A stretch of 53,271 bases of DNA from contig NZ_JBAHUQ010000040.1 in NCBI RefSeq assembly GCF_036689865.1, forward strand, positions 1 to 53,271, written 5' to 3'. Of this stretch, positions 45,458 to 53,271 are shown piece after piece. The position numbers were made by a program, and so were the translations under genes. The DNA comes from Magnetococcus sp. PR-3 (GTDB taxonomy: Bacteria; Pseudomonadota; Magnetococcia; Magnetococcales; Magnetococcaceae). The notes beneath the pieces were generated by a model that saw only the letters and a list, made by a program, of their open reading frames with translations, was not told where the DNA came from and ran no database searches. How positions within the stretch are numbered: position 1 is the stretch's first letter; the number at the start of each line of letters is the position of its first letter.

Positions 45458-45613
45458 CATTCATGAAAAAATAATGGCTTGCAGAGGTCTTGTAAGGGAT
45501 GGGTCTACGGGGGCCTGTGTCTAAGAGTCTGCCCGTGTACCCAATGACCATCAGCCTTGATCGGTGTATGGAGGGAGCTGAGATTGGTGTTTGTTGAAGA
45601 GAACTTAAGCCAG

Positions 45614-45683
45614 TTAAGAAGGGGCATTTTACTCAGGCACTGATCAGGCTACGTCAATCAGCGGAATAAAAGCCCCTTCTTAA
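45614..45683 (-). terminator. Long inverted repeat downstream of etfA
   Basis: The arms TTAAGAAGGGGC (45614-45625) and GCCCCTTCTTAA (45672-45683) are a perfect 12-bp pair with 46 bases between. The loop adds ATTTTA/TAAAA and CTGAT/ATCAG nested pairing, so the whole 70 bases can fold. It lies 20 bases past the etfA stop and probably ends the osmC-dsbA-etfBA transcript, though the loop is unusually long. Confidence 0.5.
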
Positions 45684-45702
45684 TGTGTCGCGTCGGGTGT
45701 GG

Positions 45703-46647
45703 TTAGCCCAGGTGGCGTTGCCACTGGGGGAGTGCCTCATAGAGATCGGCAACCAGTCGATAATCGGCAACCGCATGGATGGGGGCACCAGGATCTGAGT
45801 TAATGGCGACAATACAGCCAGAATCCTTCATACCCGCGAGATGTTGAATGGCACCTGAAAGCCCCACGGCAACATAGAGCTTAGGGGCGACCACTTTTCC
45901 CGTTTGTCCCACCTGTAAATCATTAGAAGCCAAGCCTGCATCCACCGCAGAACGGGTTGCTGCGACGGCACCACCTAGGGCATCCGCCAGTTGTTCAATG
46001 GGGGTGAAGTCTCCACCCTTTTCGAGCGCTTGTCCGCCACAGACAACAATAGCCGAACTTCGTAGATCTGGCCGTTCATTGGTCGATTGGGAGATTTCAA
46101 CCAACCGTGTGGCGTGGGTGGCCTCTATGGCTGGACCGTTGATGACGGGAGATGGCTTGTCTGTATGATCGACGGCGGCAAAGGCTGTGATGCGAACCGT
46201 GGCCAAGACGGGGCCTTCCTGGCAGCGTAGTGTCACCAGGGCATTGCCGGCATAGGTTGGGCGGATAAAGGTTTGTGCATCCAAAATCGAGACAACGCCC
46301 GTTAGTGGTTGCACCCCCAAAAGCGCCCCGATGCGCGGGAGTAAATCCTTACTCCAGGTGGATTCAGCCATAAACAGGTGGCTGGCTTGTAGTGCCTTAA
46401 ACCGCTCTAGAATGACCAGTGCTAGGTTTTCTGCGGTACAGATCTCCAGCGCGGCGGGTTGATGATGAACGTGAGAGACCCCATCAAGGCTGGCTGCTGT
46501 CTGTAAAACCTCATCCGTTACAGGGCCAACAACCAGCAGTGTGCAACTGGGGGCAATCTGTTGAGCGGCTGCAACGGCATGTGCGGTGGCTGGGTTTAAC
46601 TGGTTCCCTTGTAGCTCTGCTACCACCAGAATGGTCTCATCCGCCAT
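45703..46647 (-). CDS. etfA: Electron transfer flavoprotein alpha subunit
   Basis: A 314-residue FAD-binding subunit. The N-terminal domain (ILVVAELQGN; STWSKDLLPRIGALL) is followed by the C-terminal FAD domain with VVCGGQALEKGGDF, AVAATRSAVDAGLA, VGQTGKVVAPKLYVAVGLSG, AIQHLAGM and VAINSDPGAPI. It accepts electrons from acyl-CoA and other dehydrogenases and passes them toward the quinone pool. It overlaps the end of etfB by 11 bases. Confidence 0.95.
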   Translation of the reverse strand: MADETILVVAELQGNQLNPATAHAVAAAQQIAPSCTLLVVGPVTDEVLQTAASLDGVSHVHHQPAALEICTAENLALVILERFKALQASHLFMAESTWSKDLLPRIGALLGVQPLTGVVSILDAQTFIRPTYAGNALVTLRCQEGPVLATVRITAFAAVDHTDKPSPVINGPAIEATHATRLVEISQSTNERPDLRSSAIVVCGGQALEKGGDFTPIEQLADALGGAVAATRSAVDAGLASNDLQVGQTGKVVAPKLYVAVGLSGAIQHLAGMKDSGCIVAINSDPGAPIHAVADYRLVADLYEALPQWQRHLG

Positions 46648-47392
46648 GAATTAATCCCTCTTTGAGCAGTATCTGGTGTAGCTCATCAACAGAAGCCACG
46701 GCCCGGCCCATGGGGCGCATGGTAGGTGGCTGGGTTTCAACAACGTGCCACTGGGGTGTGCATGGGCTTTCTAGATCCGTCGCTTCCATCTGATCCAAAG
46801 GTTTGCGTTTGGCCTTTACAATATTAGGTAAGCTGGCATAACGAGGGGTGTTTAGACGCAGGTCTGTGGTTATGACCGCGGGTAGAGGTAGGGTTAGGGT
46901 CTCTCTACCACTATCCGTTTCTCGTTCCACCCGCAGGATGTCTTCTTGTAGGGTGATTTGGGATGCAAAGGTTGCCTGGGACCACCCCAGCAACCCAGCC
47001 ACCATTTGGCCGACCTGATTATCGTCACTATCAACCGCCTGTTTGCCCGCCAGTACCAGGGAGCAATCCTGCTCAGGTGCAAGTTTGGCCAGTAGGCGGG
47101 CAATGGCCAGGGGTTCAAGATGGAGCGGCCCATTCACGCGGATAGCCCGATCGGCCCCCATCGCCAGGGCTGTGCGTAAAGAGTCATTCCATGACTCTGG
47201 GCCAATGGTGCAGACGATCACCTCACTGGCATGGCCTGACTCTTTAAGCTGCATCGCCGCTTCGAGGGCAATTTCATCGAAGGGGTTGATCACCATTTTG
47301 CTGTCGGTGTTATCCACACCGCTGCCATCCCGGTTCAGGCGAACCGGAGAGGCAGGGTCGGTGACCTGTTTAATGGGAACCAGGATCTTCAT
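46637..47392 (-). CDS. etfB: Electron transfer flavoprotein beta subunit
   Basis: A 251-residue subunit starting MKILVPIKQVTDPASPVRL with the family motifs MVINPFDEIALEAAMQL, ALAMGADRAI, LAGKQAVDSDDNQVGQMVAGLLGW and LRLNTPRYASLPNIVKAKRKP (etf beta signature). Its ATG overlaps the dsbA stop (ATGA), so the genes are coupled. The partner subunit lies downstream. ETF-quinone oxidoreductase is not in the window. Confidence 0.95.
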   Translation of the reverse strand: MKILVPIKQVTDPASPVRLNRDGSGVDNTDSKMVINPFDEIALEAAMQLKESGHASEVIVCTIGPESWNDSLRTALAMGADRAIRVNGPLHLEPLAIARLLAKLAPEQDCSLVLAGKQAVDSDDNQVGQMVAGLLGWSQATFASQITLQEDILRVERETDSGRETLTLPLPAVITTDLRLNTPRYASLPNIVKAKRKPLDQMEATDLESPCTPQWHVVETQPPTMRPMGRAVASVDELHQILLKEGLIHGG

Positions 47393-48005
47393 TTTGACAG
47401 CAACATCTCAATAGACTTAAGTGCTTTGTCATAGTTGCCATGGGCCACCACACGATATTTACCGTTGATCACGACAGAAGGTGTCCCTGTCACGCCATAC
47501 TGGCGGGCTAAGCCATTAACCTGGGCCACTTTGCCAAACACAGCAAAGCTATCCATGGCATCTTCCAGTTTTTTGGCATCAATCCCTGCTTCTGCGGCAA
47601 TTTTCAGGATGTCATCTTCATCATCAATCTTGTAGCGGTTGTCATCAAAATTGGCTTTAAAGATGGCACGCTTCATTTGTTCACCCACACCCATAAACTC
47701 TGCCGCAAAGTAAGCACGTACGGGGGTGTCGGGTTGGGTGCCCCAGAACACAGGCATGCTACGCATGGTCACTTTGCCTTTGCCGGCGCTCTTATAGTGG
47801 TGTGCCCACTTCTCCAGTACCGGGTAAAATCATTACAATGGGGGCAATGGAAGTTGAATACCTCGACAATTTCAGGCCCTTCACCCTGTAGGGGTACAAT
47901 GGGGCGAATGTTGTAATAATCGTCATGGTCATCAGCTGCTTGGGCGGTGGTGATCAACCCCAGCATTAAGGTCAGGGACAACAGTAAACGGGAAACAACC
48001 TGCAT
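47389..48005 (-). pseudogene. dsbA: dsbA-like thiol:disulfide interchange gene with a frameshift
   Basis: The first frame encodes a signal peptide (cleavage near TAQA), then VEVFNFHCPHCNDFT with the CPHC redox site. At about 47821-47823 (minus strand ACCCGG) the frame breaks; reading resumes in the +1 frame as VLEKWAHHYK, and the remainder (VTMRSMPVFWG, RAYFAAEFMG, then GVTGTPSVVING with the cis-Pro) is normal DsbA. One missing C in a C run would explain it: ACC-CCG-GTA gives Thr-Pro-Val. Without it, translation stops at 47769-47771, overlapping a GTG in the second frame. Joined length is about 205 residues, as in DsbA. Either true inactivation or a sequence error. Confidence 0.88.
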
Positions 48006-48022
48006 CTTGATTCTCCAATTTC

Positions 48023-48451
48023 TTATGATTCGGCTTCGACGATCTCGAAGGAAGTTTTGATCTGTGCGGTTTTACCCAGCATGATGGAAGCTGAGCAGTA
48101 GGTCTCCATGGAGAGGTCAATGGCCCTTTGGACCGCCTTTTCAGGAACACCTTGACCGGTAATGGTAAAGTGCAATTGGATCTGGGTAAATACGGAAGGT
48201 TGGGTTTCTGCACGCTCGGCTTGCAGCTCGGCCACACAATCACTGATCTTGTGGCGGCCTTTTTTCAAGATGTTAAGTACATCAATAGAGCTGCACCCGC
48301 CCATGCCCATGAGCAGCAGTTCCATGGGGCGTACCCCCATATCCCGGCCACCAACCGCCTCGCTGGCATCCATCACTACAGGATGACCGGAGCCGGACTC
48401 TCCCAACATTTGCATGCCTTCAACCCATTTGACCCGTGCAGTGGTGGCCAT
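48023..48451 (-). CDS. OsmC/YhfA-family protein
   Basis: A 142-residue protein with GVRPMELLLMGMGGCSSIDVLNIL (the reactive Cys about residue 53) and a second Cys (about 118) in SMETYCSASIML, as in the OsmC/YhfA family. The characterised OsmC and Ohr relatives reduce organic peroxides; YhfA function is unsettled. It has a good ribosome site (GGGAGAGG) and lies 17 bases ahead of dsbA. First gene of the osmC-dsbA-etfB-etfA unit. Confidence 0.9.
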   Translation of the reverse strand: MATTARVKWVEGMQMLGESGSGHPVVMDASEAVGGRDMGVRPMELLLMGMGGCSSIDVLNILKKGRHKISDCVAELQAERAETQPSVFTQIQLHFTITGQGVPEKAVQRAIDLSMETYCSASIMLGKTAQIKTSFEIVEAES

Positions 48452-48708
48452 ATTACCTCTCCCTCGTAGCTATAAACGGCTTAGACGCGAAAAACCTTCG
48501 CGTACTTATCAGATTTTCAGTTCAAACCGATGGGATACTGTATGACGTTGCGTTGCCTCTTGGCAACCAATCGGTCAAAAAGGGCTTTTTCATACCCTCT
48601 CGTCTTGAAAAGGGGGTAAACTGTACCCAATTAAAATATAAGGTTCGGGTATGGGAGTACTGTCTGTTCCAAATGAACATCTTTCTGGCCAGTAGGGGGC
48701 TGTAAAAG

Positions 48709-49794
48709 ATGAATGAAGAGACCATTACCAAAACCGAAGCACTTCGCGAGCTTCTCTTAAGCTGTGAAGGGGATCGTCATGCTGTTGTCTTGCAGGATTT
48801 CCCCGATCCAGATGCCATCTCCTGTGGCTTTGCTTACTCCATTATTGCTGAGGCTTTTGGGATAGAGACTGAGCTCATTTATGGGGGGCGTATTAGTCAC
48901 CAAGAGAACATCGCCTTGATTAATCTGCTGGATCTGGAGCTGATTCAGATTATCGATTATAACGTGCTCAACCATAATCGTTATCAGGGTGCTGTTTTTG
49001 TGGATAATCAGGGCACAACCTCCAACCTGACACTCCCTTTAAAAGAGGCCGGTGTGCCGACAGTGGCGGTGATGGATCATCACGCCAACCAAAATTTTCT
49101 CACCCCTCTTTTTTCAGACTTACGAAAAATAGGGGCCTGTGCATCAATCCTGACCAGCTATTTTATGGATGATCTGGTGGGGTTGAAGACCAGTAAACCT
49201 GAACATCGCCGTTTAGCAACCGCTTTGATGCACGGTATTATTTCCGACACGGGAGCGATGATTGAGGCGAACCAGCAGGATTTTGAGGCTGCCAGCTATC
49301 TACAGCCTCTGTGTGACAGTGATATGCTCACCGAGATTATGCACCAACAGCGTAGCCACCGGGTTATGGAGGTGATTCGTCAATCACTGGCCAACCGGAC
49401 CACGCGGGAAGGGATCTGTTTATCAGGGGTTGGGGCGATCCGTGCAGAAGATCGGGATGCGATTCCCCAAGCTGCTGAGTTTTTATTAACAGAAGAGACC
49501 GTGCATACCGCCATTGTCTTTGGTTTGGTTGCCCATGCCGATAATCATGAATCGGTGCAAGGCAGTTTGCGGACGACCAAACACTCCTTAAGCCCTGACA
49601 GTTTTCTAAAAGAGGCCTTGGGTCAATCCCACACAGGTGCGTATTATGGGGGCGGTAAAGCGATGGCTGGAGGGTTCGAGATCCCACTGGGTTTCCTCTC
49701 CGGTACCGATGACCCTGATCTATCGGCCATGAAATGGGAGGCCTATAATGCCAAGATCCGCAAAAAATTCTTCTCCAAAATCGGAGTCGAGTAG
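48709..49794 (+). CDS. DHH-family phosphoesterase
   Basis: A 361-residue protein with [12 protein letters not shown] (about 29-40), VDNQG, VMDHHAN (Asp123-His124-His125), a metal-binding [10 protein letters not shown] and a C-terminal DHHA1 domain ([21 protein letters not shown]). The layout is that of NrnA-type nanoRNases and related pAp/linear-dinucleotide phosphatases. There is no membrane or GGDEF part, so it is not GdpP. It begins a probable operon with lipA, lipB, a Nudix gene and degP; lipA starts 47 bases inside this gene. Confidence 0.9.
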   Translation: MNEETITKTEALRELLLSCEGDRHAVVLQDFPDPDAISCGFAYSIIAEAFGIETELIYGGRISHQENIALINLLDLELIQIIDYNVLNHNRYQGAVFVDNQGTTSNLTLPLKEAGVPTVAVMDHHANQNFLTPLFSDLRKIGACASILTSYFMDDLVGLKTSKPEHRRLATALMHGIISDTGAMIEANQQDFEAASYLQPLCDSDMLTEIMHQQRSHRVMEVIRQSLANRTTREGICLSGVGAIRAEDRDAIPQAAEFLLTEETVHTAIVFGLVAHADNHESVQGSLRTTKHSLSPDSFLKEALGQSHTGAYYGGGKAMAGGFEIPLGFLSGTDDPDLSAMKWEAYNAKIRKKFFSKIGVE

Positions 49795-50674
49795 CGGAGT
49801 TGATCCAAAGACCCACCTGCCATCCGGGAAACCTCGGTGGCTCAAAGTCAAAGCCCCTACCTCGCCAGGATATCTCAAGCTTAAAGGGATGATGCGTGAG
49901 GGGGGGTTACACACCGTGTGTGAAGAGGCCACATGCCCCAATATTGGGCAGTGCTGGCATGAAGGCAGTGCAGCTTTTATGATTTTGGGGGATACCTGCA
50001 CCCGCCGTTGTCGTTTCTGTAATGTCAAAACAGGCAAACCTTTGCCGCCCAACCCAGAAGAACCCCACCAGTTGGCACTGACCGCCCAAAGTATGTCACT
50101 TAGACATGTGGTGATTACCTCTGTGGATAGAGATGATCTGGACGATGGCGGTGCCGAACAGTTTATCGCCTGTATCCAAGCGTTGCGTCGCTTGCTGCCA
50201 GAGGCTTCTGTTGAAGTGTTGACCCCTGATTTTAGACATAAAGAGGGGGCGTTAGAGCGGCTCGTTGCAGCTCGACCGGATGTGTTTAACCACAATGTAG
50301 AGACAGTGCCACGCCTTTACGCCAATGTTCGACCTGTCTCTAGCTATGAATACTCTCTGAACGTGTTAGCACGTGCCAAGCAGCTCAACCCAAAAGGGGT
50401 GACCAAATCCGGTATTATGTTGGGGTTGGGTGAAGATGAAGCAGAGGTTCTGGCGGTGTTTGAAGATCTGCGCCGTGCGGATGTTGACTATTTAACCGTG
50501 GGTCAATATCTACGTCCAAGTCCTGAACATCATGAGGTGGTTCGATATTGGGAGCCTGAGCGGTTTGAATATCTGGGGGCGCAAGCGACTCAAATGGGTT
50601 TTAAGCGGGTTTCCAGTTCGCCATTGGCGCGTTCATCCTTTCATGCCAGTGCGTTGCATGGTGTGACCGAATGA
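49748..50674 (+). CDS. lipA: Lipoyl synthase
   Basis: A 308-residue radical-SAM enzyme that inserts two sulfurs into octanoyl groups on lipoyl domains. It carries both iron-sulfur sites: [12 protein letters not shown] (Cys58, 63, 69) and CTRRCRFC (Cys84, 88, 91), plus [18 protein letters not shown] and the end [11 protein letters not shown]. The ATG at 49748 has a perfect ribosome site (GGGAGG, six bases) and lies inside the DHH gene by 47 bases. The first about 30 residues are Ser/Pro-rich and poorly conserved. Overlaps lipB by four bases. Confidence 0.97.
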   Translation: MPRSAKNSSPKSESSSGVDPKTHLPSGKPRWLKVKAPTSPGYLKLKGMMREGGLHTVCEEATCPNIGQCWHEGSAAFMILGDTCTRRCRFCNVKTGKPLPPNPEEPHQLALTAQSMSLRHVVITSVDRDDLDDGGAEQFIACIQALRRLLPEASVEVLTPDFRHKEGALERLVAARPDVFNHNVETVPRLYANVRPVSSYEYSLNVLARAKQLNPKGVTKSGIMLGLGEDEAEVLAVFEDLRRADVDYLTVGQYLRPSPEHHEVVRYWEPERFEYLGAQATQMGFKRVSSSPLARSSFHASALHGVTE

Positions 50675-51306
50675 GCCAACCACGTCCTGTTGTTCTGGTT
50701 AAGCGGGATGGGTGGGATTATCAGCAAGCTTGGGATCAACAGTTAGCCTGGGTTAAAGCGATTCATGAAGGGCACCGCTTAGATACGTTGATCTTAGTGG
50801 AGCATCCGCCTATTTATACGTTGGGTAAGCGGGCTGAACCAGACGATGTGTTACGGCCTGATATTCCTGCCATCCGTACCGATCGGGGTGGTCAGGTTAC
50901 CTATCATGGGCCCGGACAGTTGGTGGCTTATGTGCTCTGGAATTTAAGGCCCAATCAGCATGCGGTGCGTACCCATGTTGACCGCCTGGAACGTATGGTT
51001 TTCACCGTGTTAGAATCCTATGGGCTGGTCGGGCGTAATGATGATGCCGGTCCAGGTATCTGGGTGGGTGATGCCAAAATTGCTTCCATCGGTGTCCGGG
51101 TAACACGGGGTATCTCTATGCATGGGTTAAGCCTGAACCGGGAACCCGATCTTAGCCATTTTGGTGGTATTGTCCCCTGCGGTCAGCCTGGCAGGCCGGT
51201 GACTTCATTGGTTGCAGAGGGGGTTGAGGTCACCCGTGACGCTTTGGAAAAACGCATGGTGGCTGCGTTTGAAACAATCTTTAATGCACGCTGTGTAGCG
51301 GAGTAG
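50671..51306 (+). CDS. lipB: Octanoyl-[ACP]:protein octanoyltransferase
   Basis: A 211-residue enzyme that moves octanoyl from acyl-carrier protein to lipoyl domains, the substrate step before LipA. Family motifs: [29 protein letters not shown], the catalytic Lys in [11 protein letters not shown], and [12 protein letters not shown] with the catalytic Cys. Its ATG overlaps the lipA stop (ATGA). Confidence 0.97.
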   Translation: MSQPRPVVLVKRDGWDYQQAWDQQLAWVKAIHEGHRLDTLILVEHPPIYTLGKRAEPDDVLRPDIPAIRTDRGGQVTYHGPGQLVAYVLWNLRPNQHAVRTHVDRLERMVFTVLESYGLVGRNDDAGPGIWVGDAKIASIGVRVTRGISMHGLSLNREPDLSHFGGIVPCGQPGRPVTSLVAEGVEVTRDALEKRMVAAFETIFNARCVAE

Positions 51307-51312
51307 CGCGTT

Positions 51313-51756
51313 ATGACTTGGTCCCCTGAGACCCCATATGTGACGGTGGATATTCTGATCCAAATGGTGGACCAACCGGGGAGCCCTGTGGTGTTGATTG
51401 AACGGGTTAACCCCCCACATGGTTGGGCCTTGCCTGGTGGGTTTGTGGATCGTGGTGAGCGGGCCGAGGTTGCGGCCATACGCGAAGCCAAAGAGGAAAC
51501 CTGTTTGGATGTCACGCTAACCGGACTGTTGGGGGTTTATTCAGATCCCAAGCGGGACCCCCGTTTACACACCTGTAGTATGGTCTACGTGGCTGAAGCC
51601 ACAGGTCAACCCAAGGCTGCGGATGATGCCAAAAATATCCGTGTGGTTGATCCGACAGCGCCTGGTGTGGCCTTGGCTTTTGATCATGATTTAATTTTGG
51701 CTGATTTGGTTGCGTATCGTGCCCATGGGGCTGTGGCACCACTACGCATGGTCTGA
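51313..51756 (+). CDS. Nudix hydrolase
   Basis: A 147-residue protein with the Nudix box GGFVDRGERAEVAAIREAKEET (G-x5-E-x7-R-E-x2-E-E), WALPGGFVD at its start, and a YSDPKRDPR loop seen in ADP-ribose and related pyrophosphatases. The substrate is probably a nucleoside diphosphate linked to another group. It lies six bases after lipB and 23 before degP. Confidence 0.92.
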   Translation: MTWSPETPYVTVDILIQMVDQPGSPVVLIERVNPPHGWALPGGFVDRGERAEVAAIREAKEETCLDVTLTGLLGVYSDPKRDPRLHTCSMVYVAEATGQPKAADDAKNIRVVDPTAPGVALAFDHDLILADLVAYRAHGAVAPLRMV

Positions 51757-51779
51757 ACAGATAAAGGGAGCGGTTTCCC

Positions 51780-53144
51780 ATGAGGGGAAAAGTAGAGATA
51801 CGGTTGGGCGTATGGGCCTTTTTGTTATGGGGGTTGGTTGCCAGTGGTACGGTACAGGCCGGTGCTTGGCCGGTTTCGGTGGATGGTAATAAGCTGCCTA
51901 CCTTGGCAGATATGCTGGAAAAAACAACGCCAGGGGTGGTCAATATCGCAACCTCGGGCCGGGTTGTTGAACAGACTCCTTTGTTAAGTGACCCTTTTTT
52001 CCGGCACTTTTTTGATCTGCCTAGTACGCGCCGTGCTAAGAAGACCCGCTCTTTGGGCTCTGGTGTCGTTGTTGATGCCAAACGCGGCTATATTTTAACC
52101 AACCATCATGTCATTGATAAAGCGCAGGTGATCACCGTTACGCTGCGGGATGGGCGGGTGCTTAATGCCAAAAAGGTAGGGGCCGACCCAGCCACTGATG
52201 TGGCGGTGATTAAGGTGAAAGCCGATAAACTACATGCCTTGCCTTTAGGCAACTCAGACAAGTTGCGGGTTGGGGATTTTGTGGTGGCCATTGGTAATCC
52301 CTTTGGTTTGGGGCAGACGGTTACCTCAGGCATTGTGAGTGCGCTGGGCCGTTCAGGGTTGGGGATTAAAGGGTATGAGGACTTTATTCAGACTGATGCC
52401 TCCATTAACCCCGGCAACTCTGGTGGGGCACTGGTCAATTTACGTGGCGAGCTGGTTGGCATTAATACCGCTATTTTAGCCAAAGGTGGCGGTAATGTAG
52501 GCATTGGCTTTGCCATCCCTGTCAATATGGCCCAGCAGTTAATGGCTCAACTTATTGAGTATGGTGAGGTTAGGCGGGGGCTATTAGGTATCTCTAGCCA
52601 GGATCTAACGCCAGAGCTGGCCCAAGCTTTTGGTCTGGACCATCAAAAGGGCAGTGTCATTACCCGTGTGACCCGTGGTTCAGCCGCACAAAAAGCAGGC
52701 TTGAAGGTCGGGGATATCATCTCCAAGGTGAATGGGCACTCGGTACGCAATGCGGCGCATCTACGTAACTTGGTTGGCCTGCTACGGGTGGGGGAAGAGG
52801 TTGAACTGACCCGTATTCGCAATGGCCGTAGTCGTACGGTCCGAGCTGTGGTGGCGGAGTCCAAACGTAAACGGGTGCAAGGCAAGGGTTTGTCATCCCG
52901 ATTGGACGGGGCGGTTCTGGAGCGTCAAGAGGGGGATGAAAAGCCAGGTATTGTTGTGGTCAAAGTACGTCGCGGCAGTATGGCTTCCCGTATTGGTTTG
53001 CGTTCAGGGGATCGTATTGTAGAAATTAATCAACGCCCGGTAAAAAAGATGACAGATGTCGCCAGCCATTTAGAGGCAGACACCCGTAAGATGCTGCTGA
53101 CCATACGCCGCGGTAAACGTAATATCCGCGTCATGGTGCGATGA
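51780..53144 (+). CDS. degP: Periplasmic serine protease of the Do/DegP family
   Basis: A 454-residue HtrA protease with a signal peptide (cleavage likely after VQA, about residue 27). The trypsin-like domain holds TNHHVID (catalytic His110), ATDVAVI (Asp140) and NPGNSGGALV (Ser214). Two PDZ domains follow (about 255-345, 365-454), with the first ending SKVNGHSV. It degrades or refolds misfolded envelope proteins. The ATG follows GGGAG. The length is close to DegP/DegQ (about 450-475). A strong terminator ends the run at 53233. Confidence 0.96.
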   Translation: MRGKVEIRLGVWAFLLWGLVASGTVQAGAWPVSVDGNKLPTLADMLEKTTPGVVNIATSGRVVEQTPLLSDPFFRHFFDLPSTRRAKKTRSLGSGVVVDAKRGYILTNHHVIDKAQVITVTLRDGRVLNAKKVGADPATDVAVIKVKADKLHALPLGNSDKLRVGDFVVAIGNPFGLGQTVTSGIVSALGRSGLGIKGYEDFIQTDASINPGNSGGALVNLRGELVGINTAILAKGGGNVGIGFAIPVNMAQQLMAQLIEYGEVRRGLLGISSQDLTPELAQAFGLDHQKGSVITRVTRGSAAQKAGLKVGDIISKVNGHSVRNAAHLRNLVGLLRVGEEVELTRIRNGRSRTVRAVVAESKRKRVQGKGLSSRLDGAVLERQEGDEKPGIVVVKVRRGSMASRIGLRSGDRIVEINQRPVKKMTDVASHLEADTRKMLLTIRRGKRNIRVMVR

Positions 53145-53232
53145 TCCATACCATCTTAAGCCTACAGCGCTATGGGTAAGGCTGTTAAATGGTTCTCTGC
53201 CCGTTGGGGATGGTGGTTTGGTGAAGGAAATT

Positions 53233-53261
53233 AAAGGGAGGCCAGTTGGCCTCCCTTTTTT
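53233..53261 (+). terminator. Intrinsic terminator after degP
   Basis: Stem AAAGGGAGGCC-agtt-GGCCTCCCTTT followed by six T. A strong terminator for the DHH-lipA-lipB-nudix-degP run. Confidence 0.93.
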
Positions 53262-53271
53262 GATTGTGTGC

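Larger units (their letters stand above)
45224..45702. other. Intergenic region between dapD-like gene and etfA
   Basis: 479 bases containing a 33-codon plus-strand frame (45356-45457, listed separately with low confidence) and a 70-base inverted repeat (45614-45683). The remainder shows no structure I can support. Confidence 0.5.

Overview
The window reads as chromosomal DNA of a Gram-negative, respiring proteobacterium. Evidence: secreted proteins with classical signal peptides, periplasmic multihaem cytochromes c, an ETF pair, DsbA, DegP/HtrA, a single-chain 1295-residue PurL, and a grpE-dnaK-dnaJ cluster with sigma-32-type promoters. Gene order and protein style remind me of magnetotactic cocci (Magnetococcus-like, a deep alphaproteobacterial or 'etaproteobacterial' branch). 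This is a hunch from family resemblance; no magnetosome gene is present. I found no tRNA, rRNA, CRISPR array, transposase or prophage.

Layout. 0.2-4.0 kb (minus): a luxP-luxQ pair, i.e. an autoinducer-2 receptor and its hybrid sensor kinase, with every AI-2/borate contact residue I know of kept. 4.3-7.4 kb: two divergent pentahaem cytochromes (c554-like and TorC-like) and a 42-residue membrane protein too short for ordinary gene calling. 7.5-18.9 kb: housekeeping and small-molecule genes (PhzF-like, purL, a membrane-anchored unknown, a Sel1 protein, a Maf/YceF pyrophosphatase, a rhodanese, ffh, an AEC transporter). 19.2-22.0 kb: the rpsP-rimM-trmD-rplS-rnhB operon behind a clear promoter and an attenuator-like leader hairpin. 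22.3-27.0 kb (minus): a tightly coupled four-gene glycolipid/glycan set (GT2, YdjC deacetylase, methyltransferase, polytopic membrane protein). 27.1-31.3 kb: grpE, dnaK, dnaJ. 31.3-34.8 kb: dapB, an acidic orphan protein, pyrF, and a thiopurine methyltransferase downstream of a near-consensus FNR box. 34.9-35.3 kb: a secreted protein made of seven 11-residue repeats. 35.4-40.6 kb (minus): an Ntn-hydrolase, a cytidylate-kinase-like protein and two tandem CNNM/CorC proteins. 41.0-45.2 kb: a CHAD protein, a sulfotransferase broken by an in-frame stop, an HD-GYP protein whose ribosome site lies at the edge of a hairpin, and a divergent DapD-like acyltransferase with a Cys cluster. 45.7-48.5 kb (minus): osmC-dsbA-etfB-etfA, with dsbA frameshifted. 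48.7-53.1 kb (plus): a DHH phosphoesterase, lipA, lipB, a Nudix hydrolase and degP, closed by a strong terminator.

Themes. Several units concern envelope and redox biology (cytochromes, DsbA, DegP, ETF, glycolipid genes). The most notable single system is LuxPQ. The most notable regulatory signals are the rpsP leader hairpin, the paired sigma-32 promoters, the FNR box and the hairpin at the HD-GYP start. Two genes (sulfotransferase, dsbA) each carry one disabling difference; recent inactivation and sequence error cannot be separated from this sequence alone. Many start codons were set by a Shine-Dalgarno match and family alignment, and differ from the longest open frame.
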